Below are positions 9,442 to 17,815 of a stretch of DNA of 64,000 nt, in pieces. The position numbers and the translations under genes are program-made. How positions within the stretch are numbered: the first letter of the stretch is position 1; every line of letters starts with the position of its first letter. This DNA is from Burkholderiales bacterium JOSHI_001 (lineage in GTDB: Bacteria > Pseudomonadota > Gammaproteobacteria > Burkholderiales > Burkholderiaceae_C). Below the pieces are notes generated by a model. The model saw only the letters and a list, made by a program, of their open reading frames with translations. It searched no databases and had not been told where the DNA came from. The stretch covers positions 4,054,090 to 4,118,089 of the forward strand of contig CM001438.1 in the NCBI GenBank assembly GCA_000244995.1, given 5' to 3'.

Positions 9442-10470
9442 ATGACCCGTATCAAGTCCGTCGCCCTGGCCGCCGTGCTGGCCGCCACTGCCCTGGGGGC
9501 CCAGGCCCAGCAGGTGGTGCTGAAGGTGCACCACTTCCTGCCATCGACGTCCAACGCCCAGGTCAACATGATCCAGCCCTGGTGCGACAAGGTGAACAAG
9601 GAATCGGGCGACCGCCTCAAGTGCCAGATCTTCGGCTCCATGCAACTGGGCGGCACGCCGCCGCAGTTGTTCGACCAGGCCAAGGACGGCGTGGTGGACA
9701 TCATCTGGACCGTGCCCACCTACGCGGCGGGCCGCTTCACCAAGGCCGAGGTCTTCGAGCTGCCCTTCATGGCGCACAACGCCAAGGCCGGCAGCCAGGC
9801 GCTGTGGCTGTACACGCAGAAGAACGCGCTGGATGAATTCAAGGGCGTGAAGCCGCTGTTCATGCACGTGCACGACGGCGCGCTGTTCCACTTCATCGAC
9901 AAGCGACCCACCAAGCTGGAAGACTTCAAGGGCCTGAAGATCCGCGCGGCCACGCGCATCAACGCCAGGATGCTGAACGCCATCGGTGCGGCGCCGGTGC
10001 AGATGCCGCTGCCCACGGTGCCCGACGCGCTGAGCAAGGGCGTGATCGACGGCGCCTCGGTGCCCTGGGAAGGCGTGCCGGCGGTCAAGCTGCAGGAAAT
10101 TGCCAAGTACCACGTGGACACGGGCCCGAAGTCGCCACGCATTGCCAACACCATCTTCATCTTCGGCATGAACCAGGCCAAGTACGACAGCCTGCCGGCC
10201 GACCTGAAGAAGGTGATCGACGCCAACAGCGGCCAGGCCGTGTCCGCCTGGGCTGGCGAGAAGGCCTTTGACGGCATCGTCGAGCCGCACCGCAAGCTGG
10301 CGCGCGACCATGGCAACACCATCTACTTCATGCCCGAGGCCGAGGTGGAACGCTGGAAGAAGGCGCTGGACACCGTGGACGACGACTGGGTGAAGGAAGT
10401 CAGCGCCAAGGGCGCCGACGGCAAGAAGTTGCTGGAAGAAGCGCGCGCGCTGATCGGCAAGTTCGAGTAA
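9442..10470 (+). CDS. TRAP transporter substrate-binding protein (DctP family)
   Basis: This 342-residue periplasmic solute receptor has a signal peptide (MTRIKSVALAAVLAATALGAQAQ, cleavage after AQA) and typical family segments: LKVHHFLPSTSNAQ, LFDQAKDGVVDIIW and FKGLKIRAATRINARML, the last with the conserved arginine that binds the substrate carboxylate. GAGGAG at 9428-9433 is the ribosome binding site for the ATG at 9442. No DctQ or DctM partner is adjacent; the nearest set lies at 38312. Its position after the oxidoreductase genes suggests a 2-oxoacid or aromatic acid ligand, which is inference. Confidence 0.88.
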   Translation: MTRIKSVALAAVLAATALGAQAQQVVLKVHHFLPSTSNAQVNMIQPWCDKVNKESGDRLKCQIFGSMQLGGTPPQLFDQAKDGVVDIIWTVPTYAAGRFTKAEVFELPFMAHNAKAGSQALWLYTQKNALDEFKGVKPLFMHVHDGALFHFIDKRPTKLEDFKGLKIRAATRINARMLNAIGAAPVQMPLPTVPDALSKGVIDGASVPWEGVPAVKLQEIAKYHVDTGPKSPRIANTIFIFGMNQAKYDSLPADLKKVIDANSGQAVSAWAGEKAFDGIVEPHRKLARDHGNTIYFMPEAEVERWKKALDTVDDDWVKEVSAKGADGKKLLEEARALIGKFE

Positions 10471-10493
10471 GGCCCGCGCAGCGCTGCCGCTTC

Positions 10494-10518
10494 AAGGCGC
10501 CCTGCGGGGCGCCTCTTT
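10494..10518. terminator. hairpin terminator between converging genes
   Basis: AGGCGCC, a short loop and GGGGCGCCT followed by CTTT form a GC-rich stem just after the TRAP receptor stop. It reaches the end of the convergent LysR gene, and the T-tract is short. Confidence 0.6.
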
Positions 10519-11462
10519 CATGCCGGCCTGGCGTTCGGCGCCAGCCGCACCGGCACCACCGCGTCGATCAGCCGCGCCCCGTCGGCCAGCAGGAAGCGGC
10601 GGAAGGCCTGCGCCACCGGCGGCAGGCGCTTGTGGCGGCGGTGCACCAGGTACCAGTGCAGCATGAGCGGAAAGCCCACCACGTCCAGCGCCACCAGGCT
10701 GCCGTCGGCCAGTTCGCGGCTGCAGGTGTGGCCCGACAGGAAGGCCACGCCCATGCCGGCCAGCACCGCCTGCTTGATGGTTTCGGTGCTCTTGATCTGC
10801 AGCGCCACATTCAGCCTGTCGATGTGCCGCCCCAGGCCGTCGGCCATGGACTGCCAGGTGTCCGATCCCTTTTCGCGCACCAGGAAGGGCTCTTTCAGCA
10901 GCCGTGCCATGGAGATGCGCTGCTGGCCCGACAGCGGGTGCGCGCGCGGCGCGACGATCAGGTAGGGGTGGGGCGCGAAAGCTTCGTTGACGGTGTCCGC
11001 GTCGGTGGGCGGGCGCACCATCACAGCCAGGTCGGTCTGGTTGTCGGCCAGTTGGGCCAGCAGGTCCTCGCGGTTGTGCACCGCCAGGTTCAGCTTCACG
11101 CCTTCGTGCTGGCGCGCGAAGTCCACCAGCACGCGCGGCAGGAAGTAGTCGCCCGCGCTGATCACCGCCACGTTCAGGCGCCCGCCGCGCACGCCCTGGA
11201 ACTGGGTCATCGCGGCCTCGGCAGCCTCGAACTGGGCAATGATCAGGTGGCAGTGGTGCAGCAGTTCGCTGCCGGCGGCGGTGAGGAAGATCTTCTTGCC
11301 CAGTTGCTCGAACAGCGCGCTGCCCACGTTGTCCTGCAGCTTCTTGATCTGCGTGGACACCGCCGGCTGGGTCAGGTGCAACTCCTCCGCCGCACGCGAA
11401 AAGCTGGACAGGCGGGCCACGGCTTCGAAAACCTTCAACTGGCGCAGGGTGGCGTGGCGCAT
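10518..11462 (-). CDS. LysR-family transcriptional regulator
   Basis: This 314-residue regulator has the N-terminal winged helix-turn-helix (LRQLKVFEAVARLSSFSRAAEELHLTQPAVSTQIKKLQ, quoted in part: SFSRAAEELHLTQPAVSTQI). A periplasmic-binding-fold effector domain follows, resembling the CbbR/CysB-like branch, with VISAGDYFLPRVL and GVAFLSGHT. It diverges from the small gene at 11603, followed by the FAH-family gene and panE, which it probably controls. The 140-base gap contains an inverted repeat of the LysR-operator type. The effector is unknown. CbbR itself is unlikely because no Calvin-cycle genes are nearby. Confidence 0.88.
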   Translation of the reverse strand: MRHATLRQLKVFEAVARLSSFSRAAEELHLTQPAVSTQIKKLQDNVGSALFEQLGKKIFLTAAGSELLHHCHLIIAQFEAAEAAMTQFQGVRGGRLNVAVISAGDYFLPRVLVDFARQHEGVKLNLAVHNREDLLAQLADNQTDLAVMVRPPTDADTVNEAFAPHPYLIVAPRAHPLSGQQRISMARLLKEPFLVREKGSDTWQSMADGLGRHIDRLNVALQIKSTETIKQAVLAGMGVAFLSGHTCSRELADGSLVALDVVGFPLMLHWYLVHRRHKRLPPVAQAFRRFLLADGARLIDAVVPVRLAPNARPA

Positions 11463-11469
11463 GGGCGGG

Positions 11470-11487
11470 TGATGGCTTGAACCATCA
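11470..11487. promoter_or_regulatory. inverted repeat, candidate LysR operator
   Basis: TGATGG-CTTGAA-CCATCA is a perfect 6-bp dyad with a 6-base spacer, 8 bases upstream of the LysR start. A partly related half-site, ATGATGGTATTGATC, follows at 11495. The spacing and position suit autoregulation and control of the divergent operon. Confidence 0.5.
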
Positions 11488-11602
11488 CTGAAACATGATG
11501 GTATTGATCGAATAGTTTAACTTTCATTTATTGATGGTCGCTCCTAGGATTCATCCATCGCCTGGCCCCCGGGCACACCGCATCGCAAAACGGAGCTTCA
11601 CC

Positions 11603-11932
11603 ATGTCAAGCCACACCCCCGCCGCCACCACCGCCTCGCCCGAGATCGAACGCAGCGCCTACAACAGCGCCTTCCACGACCTGGGTCTGCGCATGCACTG
11701 GGATGAAGCCACCTACCACTCACTGGCCCATGTGCCCTGCGAGCGCGCACGCCTGCAGAACTACCTGCGCGCCCAGCACCCCCACCTGCTGCGGGCCTAC
11801 GACGACGGCTTCCTGGCCGATGCGATACTGGACGCCAAGCGGCGCCGCCAGGCGCCGCTTGCACGTTGCGCGCCGCAATCGGCGCCGCAGATCAACTGGG
11901 CCGACGCACGCTGGGGAGAAGTGGGCGTCTGA
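11603..11932 (+). CDS. small protein of unknown function
   Basis: This is a 109-residue soluble protein I do not recognise. It has a low-complexity Thr/Ala start and a compact middle with several aromatic and acidic residues (FHDLGLRMHWDEATYHSL, LQNYLRAQHPHLLRAYDDGFLADAIL). A basic RRR segment follows, and the protein ends INWADARWGEV. There are no membrane segments or signal peptide. CGGAG at 11591-11595 serves as ribosome binding site for the ATG. It is the first gene after the LysR intergenic region, 70 bases before the FAH-family gene, so it probably belongs to the LysR-controlled unit. Confidence 0.7.
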   Translation: MSSHTPAATTASPEIERSAYNSAFHDLGLRMHWDEATYHSLAHVPCERARLQNYLRAQHPHLLRAYDDGFLADAILDAKRRRQAPLARCAPQSAPQINWADARWGEVGV

Positions 11933-12002
11933 GCCTGCCGCCGCTGGCCGTGGTGCCAAGGGGTGGCAGGGTCCGGCCCGCCACCCCTGAAGAGCACGAC
12001 GG

Positions 12003-12773
12003 ATGAGCACCACCGCCTGGGTACGTTTTCAGCACAAAGGCAGCACCGGCTTCGGCACGCTGCAAGACGGTCAGATCAGCGTCTTCGAGGGCGACATGTT
12101 CGCTTCGGCCGTGGCCACCGGCCGCACGCTGGCGCTGGACCAGGTGGCCCTGCTCACCCCGGTGGTGCCGGGCAAGATGCTGGCGCTGTGGAACAACTTC
12201 GGCCAGTTGGCGGCCAAGCTGGGCCTGTCGGCGCCGCCCGAGCCGCTGTACTTCATCAAGGCGCCCAACACCTACCTGGCGCCCGGGGGCACCATCCGAA
12301 AGCCGCGCGCCGACGTGAAGGTGGTGTTCGAGGGTGAACTGGGCATCGTCATCGGCAAGACCGCCAGCGGCGTGTCCGAGGGCGACGCACTGGCCCATGT
12401 GTTCGGCTACACCTGCGCCAACGACGTGACCGCGGTGGACGTGCTGCAACGCGACCCCACCTTCCCGCAGTGGACCCGCGCCAAGGGCTATGACACCTTC
12501 TGCCCGCTGGGGCCGGTGGTGGCCACGGGGCTGGACCCCGCCACGCTCAGCGTGCGCACCACGCTCAACGGCGACCTGCGGCAGGACTTCCCCATCAGCG
12601 ACATGCGCTTCTCGGTGGCGCAGCTGGTCAGCCTGATCTCGCAGGACCTGACCCTGTACCCCGGCGACGTCATCCTCAGCGGCACCTCGGTGGGCGTGGG
12701 CTCGATGAAGCCCGGCAGCCGCGTCGAGGTGGACATTGCCGGCATCGGCAAGCTGGCCAACCGCTACGAATGA
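12003..12773 (+). CDS. fumarylacetoacetate hydrolase-family protein
   Basis: This 256-residue enzyme of the FAH fold acts on 2-oxo acids or 1,3-diketones, by hydrolysis, decarboxylation or isomerisation. The metal-binding residues are visible in VVFEGELGIVIGK (the E-x-E pair) and CANDVTAVD (Asp). A KGYDTFCPLGP segment and the C-terminal GDVILSGTSVGVG are family hallmarks. The N-terminal 70 residues form the small cap domain of the catechol-pathway type isomerase/hydrolase subfamily. It lies between the small gene and panE, 25 bases before the latter. The exact substrate cannot be read from sequence. Confidence 0.88.
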   Translation: MSTTAWVRFQHKGSTGFGTLQDGQISVFEGDMFASAVATGRTLALDQVALLTPVVPGKMLALWNNFGQLAAKLGLSAPPEPLYFIKAPNTYLAPGGTIRKPRADVKVVFEGELGIVIGKTASGVSEGDALAHVFGYTCANDVTAVDVLQRDPTFPQWTRAKGYDTFCPLGPVVATGLDPATLSVRTTLNGDLRQDFPISDMRFSVAQLVSLISQDLTLYPGDVILSGTSVGVGSMKPGSRVEVDIAGIGKLANRYE

Positions 12774-12798
12774 ATTCCAAACTGTCCTTGTTCTCATC

Positions 12799-13809
12799 AT
12801 GAAGATTGCAATCATCGGCGCCGGTGCCATCGGCGGTTACGTGGGTGTGAAACTCGCCCTGGCAGGCAATGACGTCACCTTCATGGTGCGCGGCGCCAAC
12901 CTCACCACCATCGCGCGCGACGGCATGAAGCTGATCGAACACGACGGCACCGAACACGTGGCCAAGAACGTGAAGGCCACCGGCGACTACGCCGCCGCCG
13001 GCGTGCAGGACCTGGTGATCCTGGCCATGAAGGCGCACCAGGTGGAAGCCGTCATCGACCAGCTGCCCCAGCTGGTGGGGCCCAAGACCGTCATCGTGCC
13101 GATGCAGAACGGCATCCCCTTCTGGTACTTCCACCAGCACGGCGGCGCCCTGGCGGGCAGCGTGGTGCGCAGCGTCGATCCGAACGGCGCCATCGCCGCG
13201 GCAATTCCCGCCGCGCAGGTGATCGGCTGCGTGGTCTACCCGGCCAGCGAGCTGATCGCCCCGGGCGTGGTCAAGCACATCGAAGGCGACCGCTTCCCGG
13301 TGGGTGAGCTCGACGGCAGTTCCAGCGAACGCGTGAACGCGGTGTCACAGTGCTTCGTGGGCGCGGGCTTCAAGGCCCCGGTGCTGGACAACATCCGCTC
13401 TGAAATCTGGCTGAAGCTGTGGGGCAACCTCACCTTCAACCCGATCAGCGGCCTGGCGCATGCCACCCTGGTGGACATCTGCCAGTTCCCGCTGTCGCGC
13501 GAGCTGGCCGCCAACATGATGCGCGAGGCCCAGGCCATCGCCAACAAGCTGGGCATCGAGTTCCGCGTCACGCTGGAAAAGCGCATTGCCGGGGCCGAGA
13601 AGGTGGGCAAGCACAAGACGTCGATGCTGCAGGACATCGAGGCCGGCCGCGCGCCCGAGATCGACGCACTGGTGGGCTCGGTCGTGGAACTGGGGCGGCT
13701 GACCGAAACGCCCACGCCGCACATCGACACGGTGTATGCGCTGGTGAAGCTGCTGTCGCAGAGCATGGCCGAACACAGCGGCAAGCTGGTGATGCAGCCG
13801 GGCGCCTGA
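12799..13809 (+). CDS. panE: 2-dehydropantoate 2-reductase family (PanE/ApbA)
   Basis: This 336-residue NADPH-dependent ketoacid reductase starts with the Rossmann motif IIGAGAIGGYVG. It has the catalytic lysine region SEIWLKLWGNLTFNPISGL and a C-terminal helical domain (TPHIDTVYALVKLL). PanE converts ketopantoate to pantoate for pantothenate and CoA, but many paralogues reduce other 2-oxo acids. Its place beside an FAH-family enzyme under a LysR regulator suggests a catabolic paralogue rather than the biosynthetic copy. The ATG at 12799 directly precedes the Rossmann strand. Confidence 0.82.
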   Translation: MKIAIIGAGAIGGYVGVKLALAGNDVTFMVRGANLTTIARDGMKLIEHDGTEHVAKNVKATGDYAAAGVQDLVILAMKAHQVEAVIDQLPQLVGPKTVIVPMQNGIPFWYFHQHGGALAGSVVRSVDPNGAIAAAIPAAQVIGCVVYPASELIAPGVVKHIEGDRFPVGELDGSSSERVNAVSQCFVGAGFKAPVLDNIRSEIWLKLWGNLTFNPISGLAHATLVDICQFPLSRELAANMMREAQAIANKLGIEFRVTLEKRIAGAEKVGKHKTSMLQDIEAGRAPEIDALVGSVVELGRLTETPTPHIDTVYALVKLLSQSMAEHSGKLVMQPGA

Positions 13810-13829
13810 GGCACCACATCCCAAACAGA

Positions 13830-13855
13830 AAGGCCCGCCGAAGGCGGGCCTTTTC
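13830..13855. terminator. bidirectional rho-independent terminator
   Basis: GGCCCGCC (13832-13839), loop GAA, GGCGGGCC (13843-13850) and TTTT form a perfect 8-bp stem with a T-tract. It separates the convergent panE and terC genes. Confidence 0.88.
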
Positions 13856-13874
13856 CATGCCGCTGAGGCAAGCC

Positions 13875-14579
13875 TCAGGCCGGTGCGTCCGGCGCCGCCA
13901 GCTCCTTGGCCAGCGCGCGCTGCGCCAGCCACTTGCCCACCATCACCACCCCGATGGCGCCCAGCGCCGGGGCCACGTAGTGCAGCCAGGCGAACTGCGC
14001 GTCCACCGTGGCCTTGACCGCCGGGTCGGTGATGGCCATCTCGCCTGCCACCCAGCCCAGCAGCGCCGCGCCCAGCGTGATGATCACCGGGTAGCGGCCC
14101 ATCAGCGTGAGCAGCAGGGTGCTGGCAAACACCACCAGGGGGATGGAGATGGCCAGGCCGATGATCAGCAGCGTCAGGCTGCCCTTGGCCGCCGCGGCCA
14201 CCGCGATGACGTTGTCCAGGCTCATCACCAGGTCGGCCACCAGGATGGTCTTGATGGCGGACGCCAGGTTGCCGCCGGCGTCGTGGTGCTCCTCGCCTTC
14301 ACCATCGGGCAGCAACAGTTGCAGCGCAATCCAGATCAGCAGCACCGCCCCCACCAGCTTCAGGTAGGGCAGTTGCAGCAGTTGCACCGCCACGATGGTG
14401 AGGATGATGCGCATCACCACCGCCGCGCCGCTGCCCCAGGCCACGGCCTTCTTCTGCTGGGCCGGCGGCAGGCTGCGGGCCGCCAGCGCGATGACCACCG
14501 CGTTGTCGCCCGACAGCACGATGTTCACGCCGATGATCTGCAGCAGTGCCACCCAGAATTCGGGGCTTCCGAAGTTCAT
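13875..14579 (-). CDS. TerC-family integral membrane protein
   Basis: This 234-residue protein has about seven hydrophobic helices and the family signature NIVLSGDNAVVIALA near the N-terminus, repeated as DLVMSLDNVIAVAAA in the second half. The two Asp-Asn pairs are the putative metal sites. TerC/Alx relatives export manganese or take part in metal tolerance. The gene begins 22 bases after the first-frc stop, so it is the last gene of the oxalate operon. That position suggests it handles a cation linked to oxalate use, for example calcium or manganese; this is inference. Confidence 0.85.
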   Translation of the reverse strand: MNFGSPEFWVALLQIIGVNIVLSGDNAVVIALAARSLPPAQQKKAVAWGSGAAVVMRIILTIVAVQLLQLPYLKLVGAVLLIWIALQLLLPDGEGEEHHDAGGNLASAIKTILVADLVMSLDNVIAVAAAAKGSLTLLIIGLAISIPLVVFASTLLLTLMGRYPVIITLGAALLGWVAGEMAITDPAVKATVDAQFAWLHYVAPALGAIGVVMVGKWLAQRALAKELAAPDAPA

Positions 14580-14601
14580 GCTCTGTCGGTCTCCTGGAAG
14601 T

Positions 14602-15849
14602 TCACACCGCGCCGGCGGCGCGCAGCCGGGCCACCGTGTCGGCGCCGTAGCCCAGCTGGGCCAGCACCTCGTCGGTGTGCTCGCCCAGCAGGGGCGAGCG
14701 GGTCACCTCGGTGGGGCTGTCGCTCATCTTGATGGGGTTGCCCACGGTCAGGTACTTGCCGCGCTCGGGGTGATCCACCTCCACCACGGTGCCGGTTTCG
14801 CGCAGCGCGGGCTCGTTGGCGATCTCCTTCATCGACAGGATGGGGCCGCAGGGGATGTCGTACTTGTTCAGGATGTCCATGGCCTCGAACTTGGTCTTGG
14901 TCATGGTCCACTGTTCAATGCGCGCGAAGATGGGCTTCAGGTGCAGCAGGCGCGCGCGCGGCGTGGCGTAGGCCTCGTCCTCGATCCATTCCTCTTCGCC
15001 GATCACCTTGCAGATGGCCGGCCACACCGCCGCCTGGGTGATGAAGTAGATGTAGGCGTTGGGGTCGGTTTCCCAGCCCTTGCACTTCAGGATGCTGCCG
15101 GGCTGGCCGCCGCCGGACGCGTTGCCCGCGCGAGGCACCGCGTCGCTGAACTTGCCGTCGGGGTACTGCGGGTATTCATGCAGGGTGTGGGTGCGCTCCA
15201 GACGCTGCTGGTCGCGCAGCTTCACGCGGCACAGGTTCAGCACCGCGTCCTGCATGGGCGCCAGCACGCGCTGACCACGGCCCGTGCTGTTGCGCTGGTA
15301 CAGCGCCGCCACGATGCCCAGGCACAGGTGCAGGCCGGTGCCGCTGTCCCCGATCTGCGCGCCGGTGACCATGGGCAGGCCGTCGTCGAAGCCGGTGGTG
15401 GACGCCGCGCCGCCGGCGCACTGCGCCACGTTCTCGTAGACCTTGCAGTCTTCATAGGGCCCGGGGCCGAAGCCCTTGACCGAGGCCACGATCATGCGCG
15501 GGTTCAGTTCCTGGATGCGTTCCCAGGTGAAGCCCATGCGGTCCAGCGCGCCGGGCGCGAAGTTCTCCACCAGCACGTCGCAGTGCTTGATCAGGTCGTC
15601 CAGCACCTTCTTCCCCTCGGGGTTCTTGGTGTTGACCGTGATCGAGCGCTTGTTGTGGTTCAGCATGGTGAAGTACAGGCTGTCCACATTGGGGATGTCG
15701 CGCAGTTGGCCGCGTGTGGCGTCGCCCTCGCCGGGGCGTTCCACCTTGATCACATCGGCGCCGAACCACGCCAGCAACTGGGTGCAGGTGGGACCCGACT
15801 GCACATGCGTGAAATCGAGGATGCGAACCCCCTCCAATGCCTTGCTCAT
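14602..15849 (-). CDS. frc: formyl-CoA:oxalate CoA-transferase paralogue (class III)
   Basis: This 415-residue class III CoA-transferase moves CoA from formyl-CoA to oxalate. It has the N-terminal [29 protein letters not shown], quoted in part as [11 protein letters not shown], and the catalytic aspartate in [10 protein letters not shown] near residue 170. The flexible glycine loop reads SGGGQP instead of the usual GGGGQP, and the Trp that normally follows (GQPGW) is Ser here. The substrate specificity may therefore differ from the second copy at 16499. An AGGAG lies 11 bases before the ATG. A 146-base gap (15850-15995) separates it from the PAS gene; I see no clear promoter there. Confidence 0.85.
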   Translation of the reverse strand: MSKALEGVRILDFTHVQSGPTCTQLLAWFGADVIKVERPGEGDATRGQLRDIPNVDSLYFTMLNHNKRSITVNTKNPEGKKVLDDLIKHCDVLVENFAPGALDRMGFTWERIQELNPRMIVASVKGFGPGPYEDCKVYENVAQCAGGAASTTGFDDGLPMVTGAQIGDSGTGLHLCLGIVAALYQRNSTGRGQRVLAPMQDAVLNLCRVKLRDQQRLERTHTLHEYPQYPDGKFSDAVPRAGNASGGGQPGSILKCKGWETDPNAYIYFITQAAVWPAICKVIGEEEWIEDEAYATPRARLLHLKPIFARIEQWTMTKTKFEAMDILNKYDIPCGPILSMKEIANEPALRETGTVVEVDHPERGKYLTVGNPIKMSDSPTEVTRSPLLGEHTDEVLAQLGYGADTVARLRAAGAV

Positions 15850-15995
15850 TTTCTGAAAACTCCTGATCGATCTGCCCTGTACAAAAAACTTCGCGCGGCG
15901 GCTGGAGCGCCACCACGCGACCCGCCGCAAATATGCCATGGCGTGCGGGTGCTGCAGGGCAGCATCTTCCCTTTGTTGCGCCTTGTGCCCCCGGT

Positions 15996-16502
15996 TCAGG
16001 CGTGCGGGCAGCCGCGTGGCGGCGGGGCTTCGGCCGGGTGGCCGGCCGCCGGGCAGGCGGACGCCGCTGGCGCGCCGCCAGCCGCTGCCGCCGCCTCCAA
16101 ATCGGCAATGCGCTTTTTCAGTGCACGCTCCTGGGCGAAGCGCTCGGTCTCGTCGCGGATGACCGACACGATGGCCTCGGGCTTGCCGTCGGCGCCGTTG
16201 AGCATGGCCACCGTGAAGGCGATGGACATGGCCCGGCCCGCCTTGTCCACCGCCGGCACCCGCAGCACGTCGTGGCCGTACTTGGTGACGCCGGTGGCCA
16301 TGGTGACGTGGTAGCCATCCCAGTGCCGCTTCTTCAAGCGCTCCGGGATGATGATGTCCAGCGGCGCGCCCAGCGCTTCGGCGGCCGAGAAGCCGAACAT
16401 GCGTTCGGCCCCCGGGTTCCACGCCACGATGGCACCGCTGGCGTCGCACACCACCACCGCATCGCCCACGGCCTGCACCAGGGCGGCGGTGTCGATGTTC
16501 AT
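15996..16502 (-). CDS. stand-alone PAS-domain protein
   Basis: This 168-residue soluble protein carries one PAS domain (residues about 5-120: [21 protein letters not shown], then [19 protein letters not shown] and VIRDETERF). A short coiled segment and a Pro/Ala/Cys-rich tail follow. There is no output domain. Its ATG overlaps the stop of the second frc, so it is made together with the oxalate enzymes. The PAS sequence is of the FixL/NifL-like S-box type; a bound haem or flavin cannot be told from sequence. It could be a redox or small-ligand sensor acting on the enzymes or on the FNR-like regulator. Confidence 0.85.
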   Translation of the reverse strand: MNIDTAALVQAVGDAVVVCDASGAIVAWNPGAERMFGFSAAEALGAPLDIIIPERLKKRHWDGYHVTMATGVTKYGHDVLRVPAVDKAGRAMSIAFTVAMLNGADGKPEAIVSVIRDETERFAQERALKKRIADLEAAAAAGGAPAASACPAAGHPAEAPPPRGCPHA

Positions 16503-17773
16503 ACGGCCTTGGTTTCGTGCATCGCGGCGATCTGCAGCGGCGAGTAGCCCAGCTCGGCCAGCACCTGGTCGGTGTGCTCACCCAGCAGCGGCGACGCGGT
16601 GACGTTGGGCTTCATGCCCGAGAACTTGATCGGGCTGCCCACCGTCCAGTAGCTGCCCCGCACCTTGTGCGGCACCTCCACGATGGAGCCGCTGGCGCGC
16701 AGGCTCTTGTCGTGCAGCAGTTCCTTCATGGACAGCACCGGCGCGCAGGGGATGTCGAACTTGCGGAAGATGTCCACCGCTTCGTACTTGGTCTTGTCGG
16801 CGATGAAGTCTTCAATCGTCTTGAAGATGTCCATGATGTGCGGCTGGCGCCCGCGGGGCGTGTTGTACGCGGGGTCGTCCTTCCACTCGGGCTTGCCGAG
16901 TGCGTCGCAGATGGGGCCCCAGGCGTGGCCCTGGATGGTGAAGTAGATGTAGGCATTGGGGTCGGTTTCCCAGCCCTTGCACTTCAGGATCCAGCCCGGC
17001 TGGCCGCCGCCGCCGGCGTTGGCGCCGCGCGGCACCACGCCGTCCTTGAAAGCTTCCATCTCGTGCGGGTACTGGGGGTACTCCTCCAGGTGGCCCACCG
17101 CGTCCAGGCGCAGCTGGTCGCGCATCTTCACGCGGCACAGGTTCAGCACCGCGTCCTGCATGGAAACGGCCACCTTCTGGCCCTTGCCGGTCTTCTGCTT
17201 GCCGATGTAGGCGGTGAGGATGCCGATGGCCAGGTGCATGCCGGTGTTGCTGTCGCCGAGTGCGGCCGAGCTGATGGTGGGGCCCGAGTTCTCGCCCTTC
17301 CAATAACCGGTGGTCGAGGCCGCGCCGCCGGCGCACTGGGCCACGTTCTCGTAGACCTTCAGGTCTTCGTAGTGGTGGCCGTCCGAGAAGCCTTTCACCG
17401 ACGCCAGGATCATGCCGGGGTTCAGCTTCTGGATGTACTCCCAGGTGAAGCCCATGCGGTCCAGCGCGCCGGGGCCGAAGTTCTCGACCATGACGTCGGA
17501 CTCCTTGATCAGCTTCTCCAGCACCGCCTTGCCCTCGGGCTGCTTGGTGTCCAGGGTCAACGAACGCTTGTTGCTGTTCAGCATGGTGAAGTACAGCGCG
17601 TCGGCGTTGGGCATGTCGCGCAGCTGGCTGCGGGTGACGTCGCCCGAGCCGGGGCGTTCCACCTTGATCACGTCGGCGCCGAACCAGGCCAGCAGTTGGG
17701 TGCAGGCGGGGCCGGCCTGGACGTGGGTGAAGTCGATGATCTTGATGCCCTTGAGCGGCAGGTTGTCAGACAT
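16499..17773 (-). CDS. frc: formyl-CoA:oxalate CoA-transferase
   Basis: This 424-residue class III CoA-transferase is the canonical copy. It has [20 protein letters not shown] (in part), the catalytic Asp in [11 protein letters not shown] near residue 169, and the intact glycine loop [10 protein letters not shown]. It activates oxalate to oxalyl-CoA for the decarboxylase encoded 42 bases upstream. The pair forms the type II oxalate catabolic cycle (oxalate to formate and CO2). Its stop overlaps the PAS gene. Compared with my memory of the Oxalobacter enzyme, the residue at the Trp48 position is Gln in both copies here. Confidence 0.92.
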   Translation of the reverse strand: MSDNLPLKGIKIIDFTHVQAGPACTQLLAWFGADVIKVERPGSGDVTRSQLRDMPNADALYFTMLNSNKRSLTLDTKQPEGKAVLEKLIKESDVMVENFGPGALDRMGFTWEYIQKLNPGMILASVKGFSDGHHYEDLKVYENVAQCAGGAASTTGYWKGENSGPTISSAALGDSNTGMHLAIGILTAYIGKQKTGKGQKVAVSMQDAVLNLCRVKMRDQLRLDAVGHLEEYPQYPHEMEAFKDGVVPRGANAGGGGQPGWILKCKGWETDPNAYIYFTIQGHAWGPICDALGKPEWKDDPAYNTPRGRQPHIMDIFKTIEDFIADKTKYEAVDIFRKFDIPCAPVLSMKELLHDKSLRASGSIVEVPHKVRGSYWTVGSPIKFSGMKPNVTASPLLGEHTDQVLAELGYSPLQIAAMHETKAV

Positions 17774-17815
17774 GGAGGGTGCTCCTGGTTTGCTCTTGTG
17801 AATGGGTGGGAGGGT

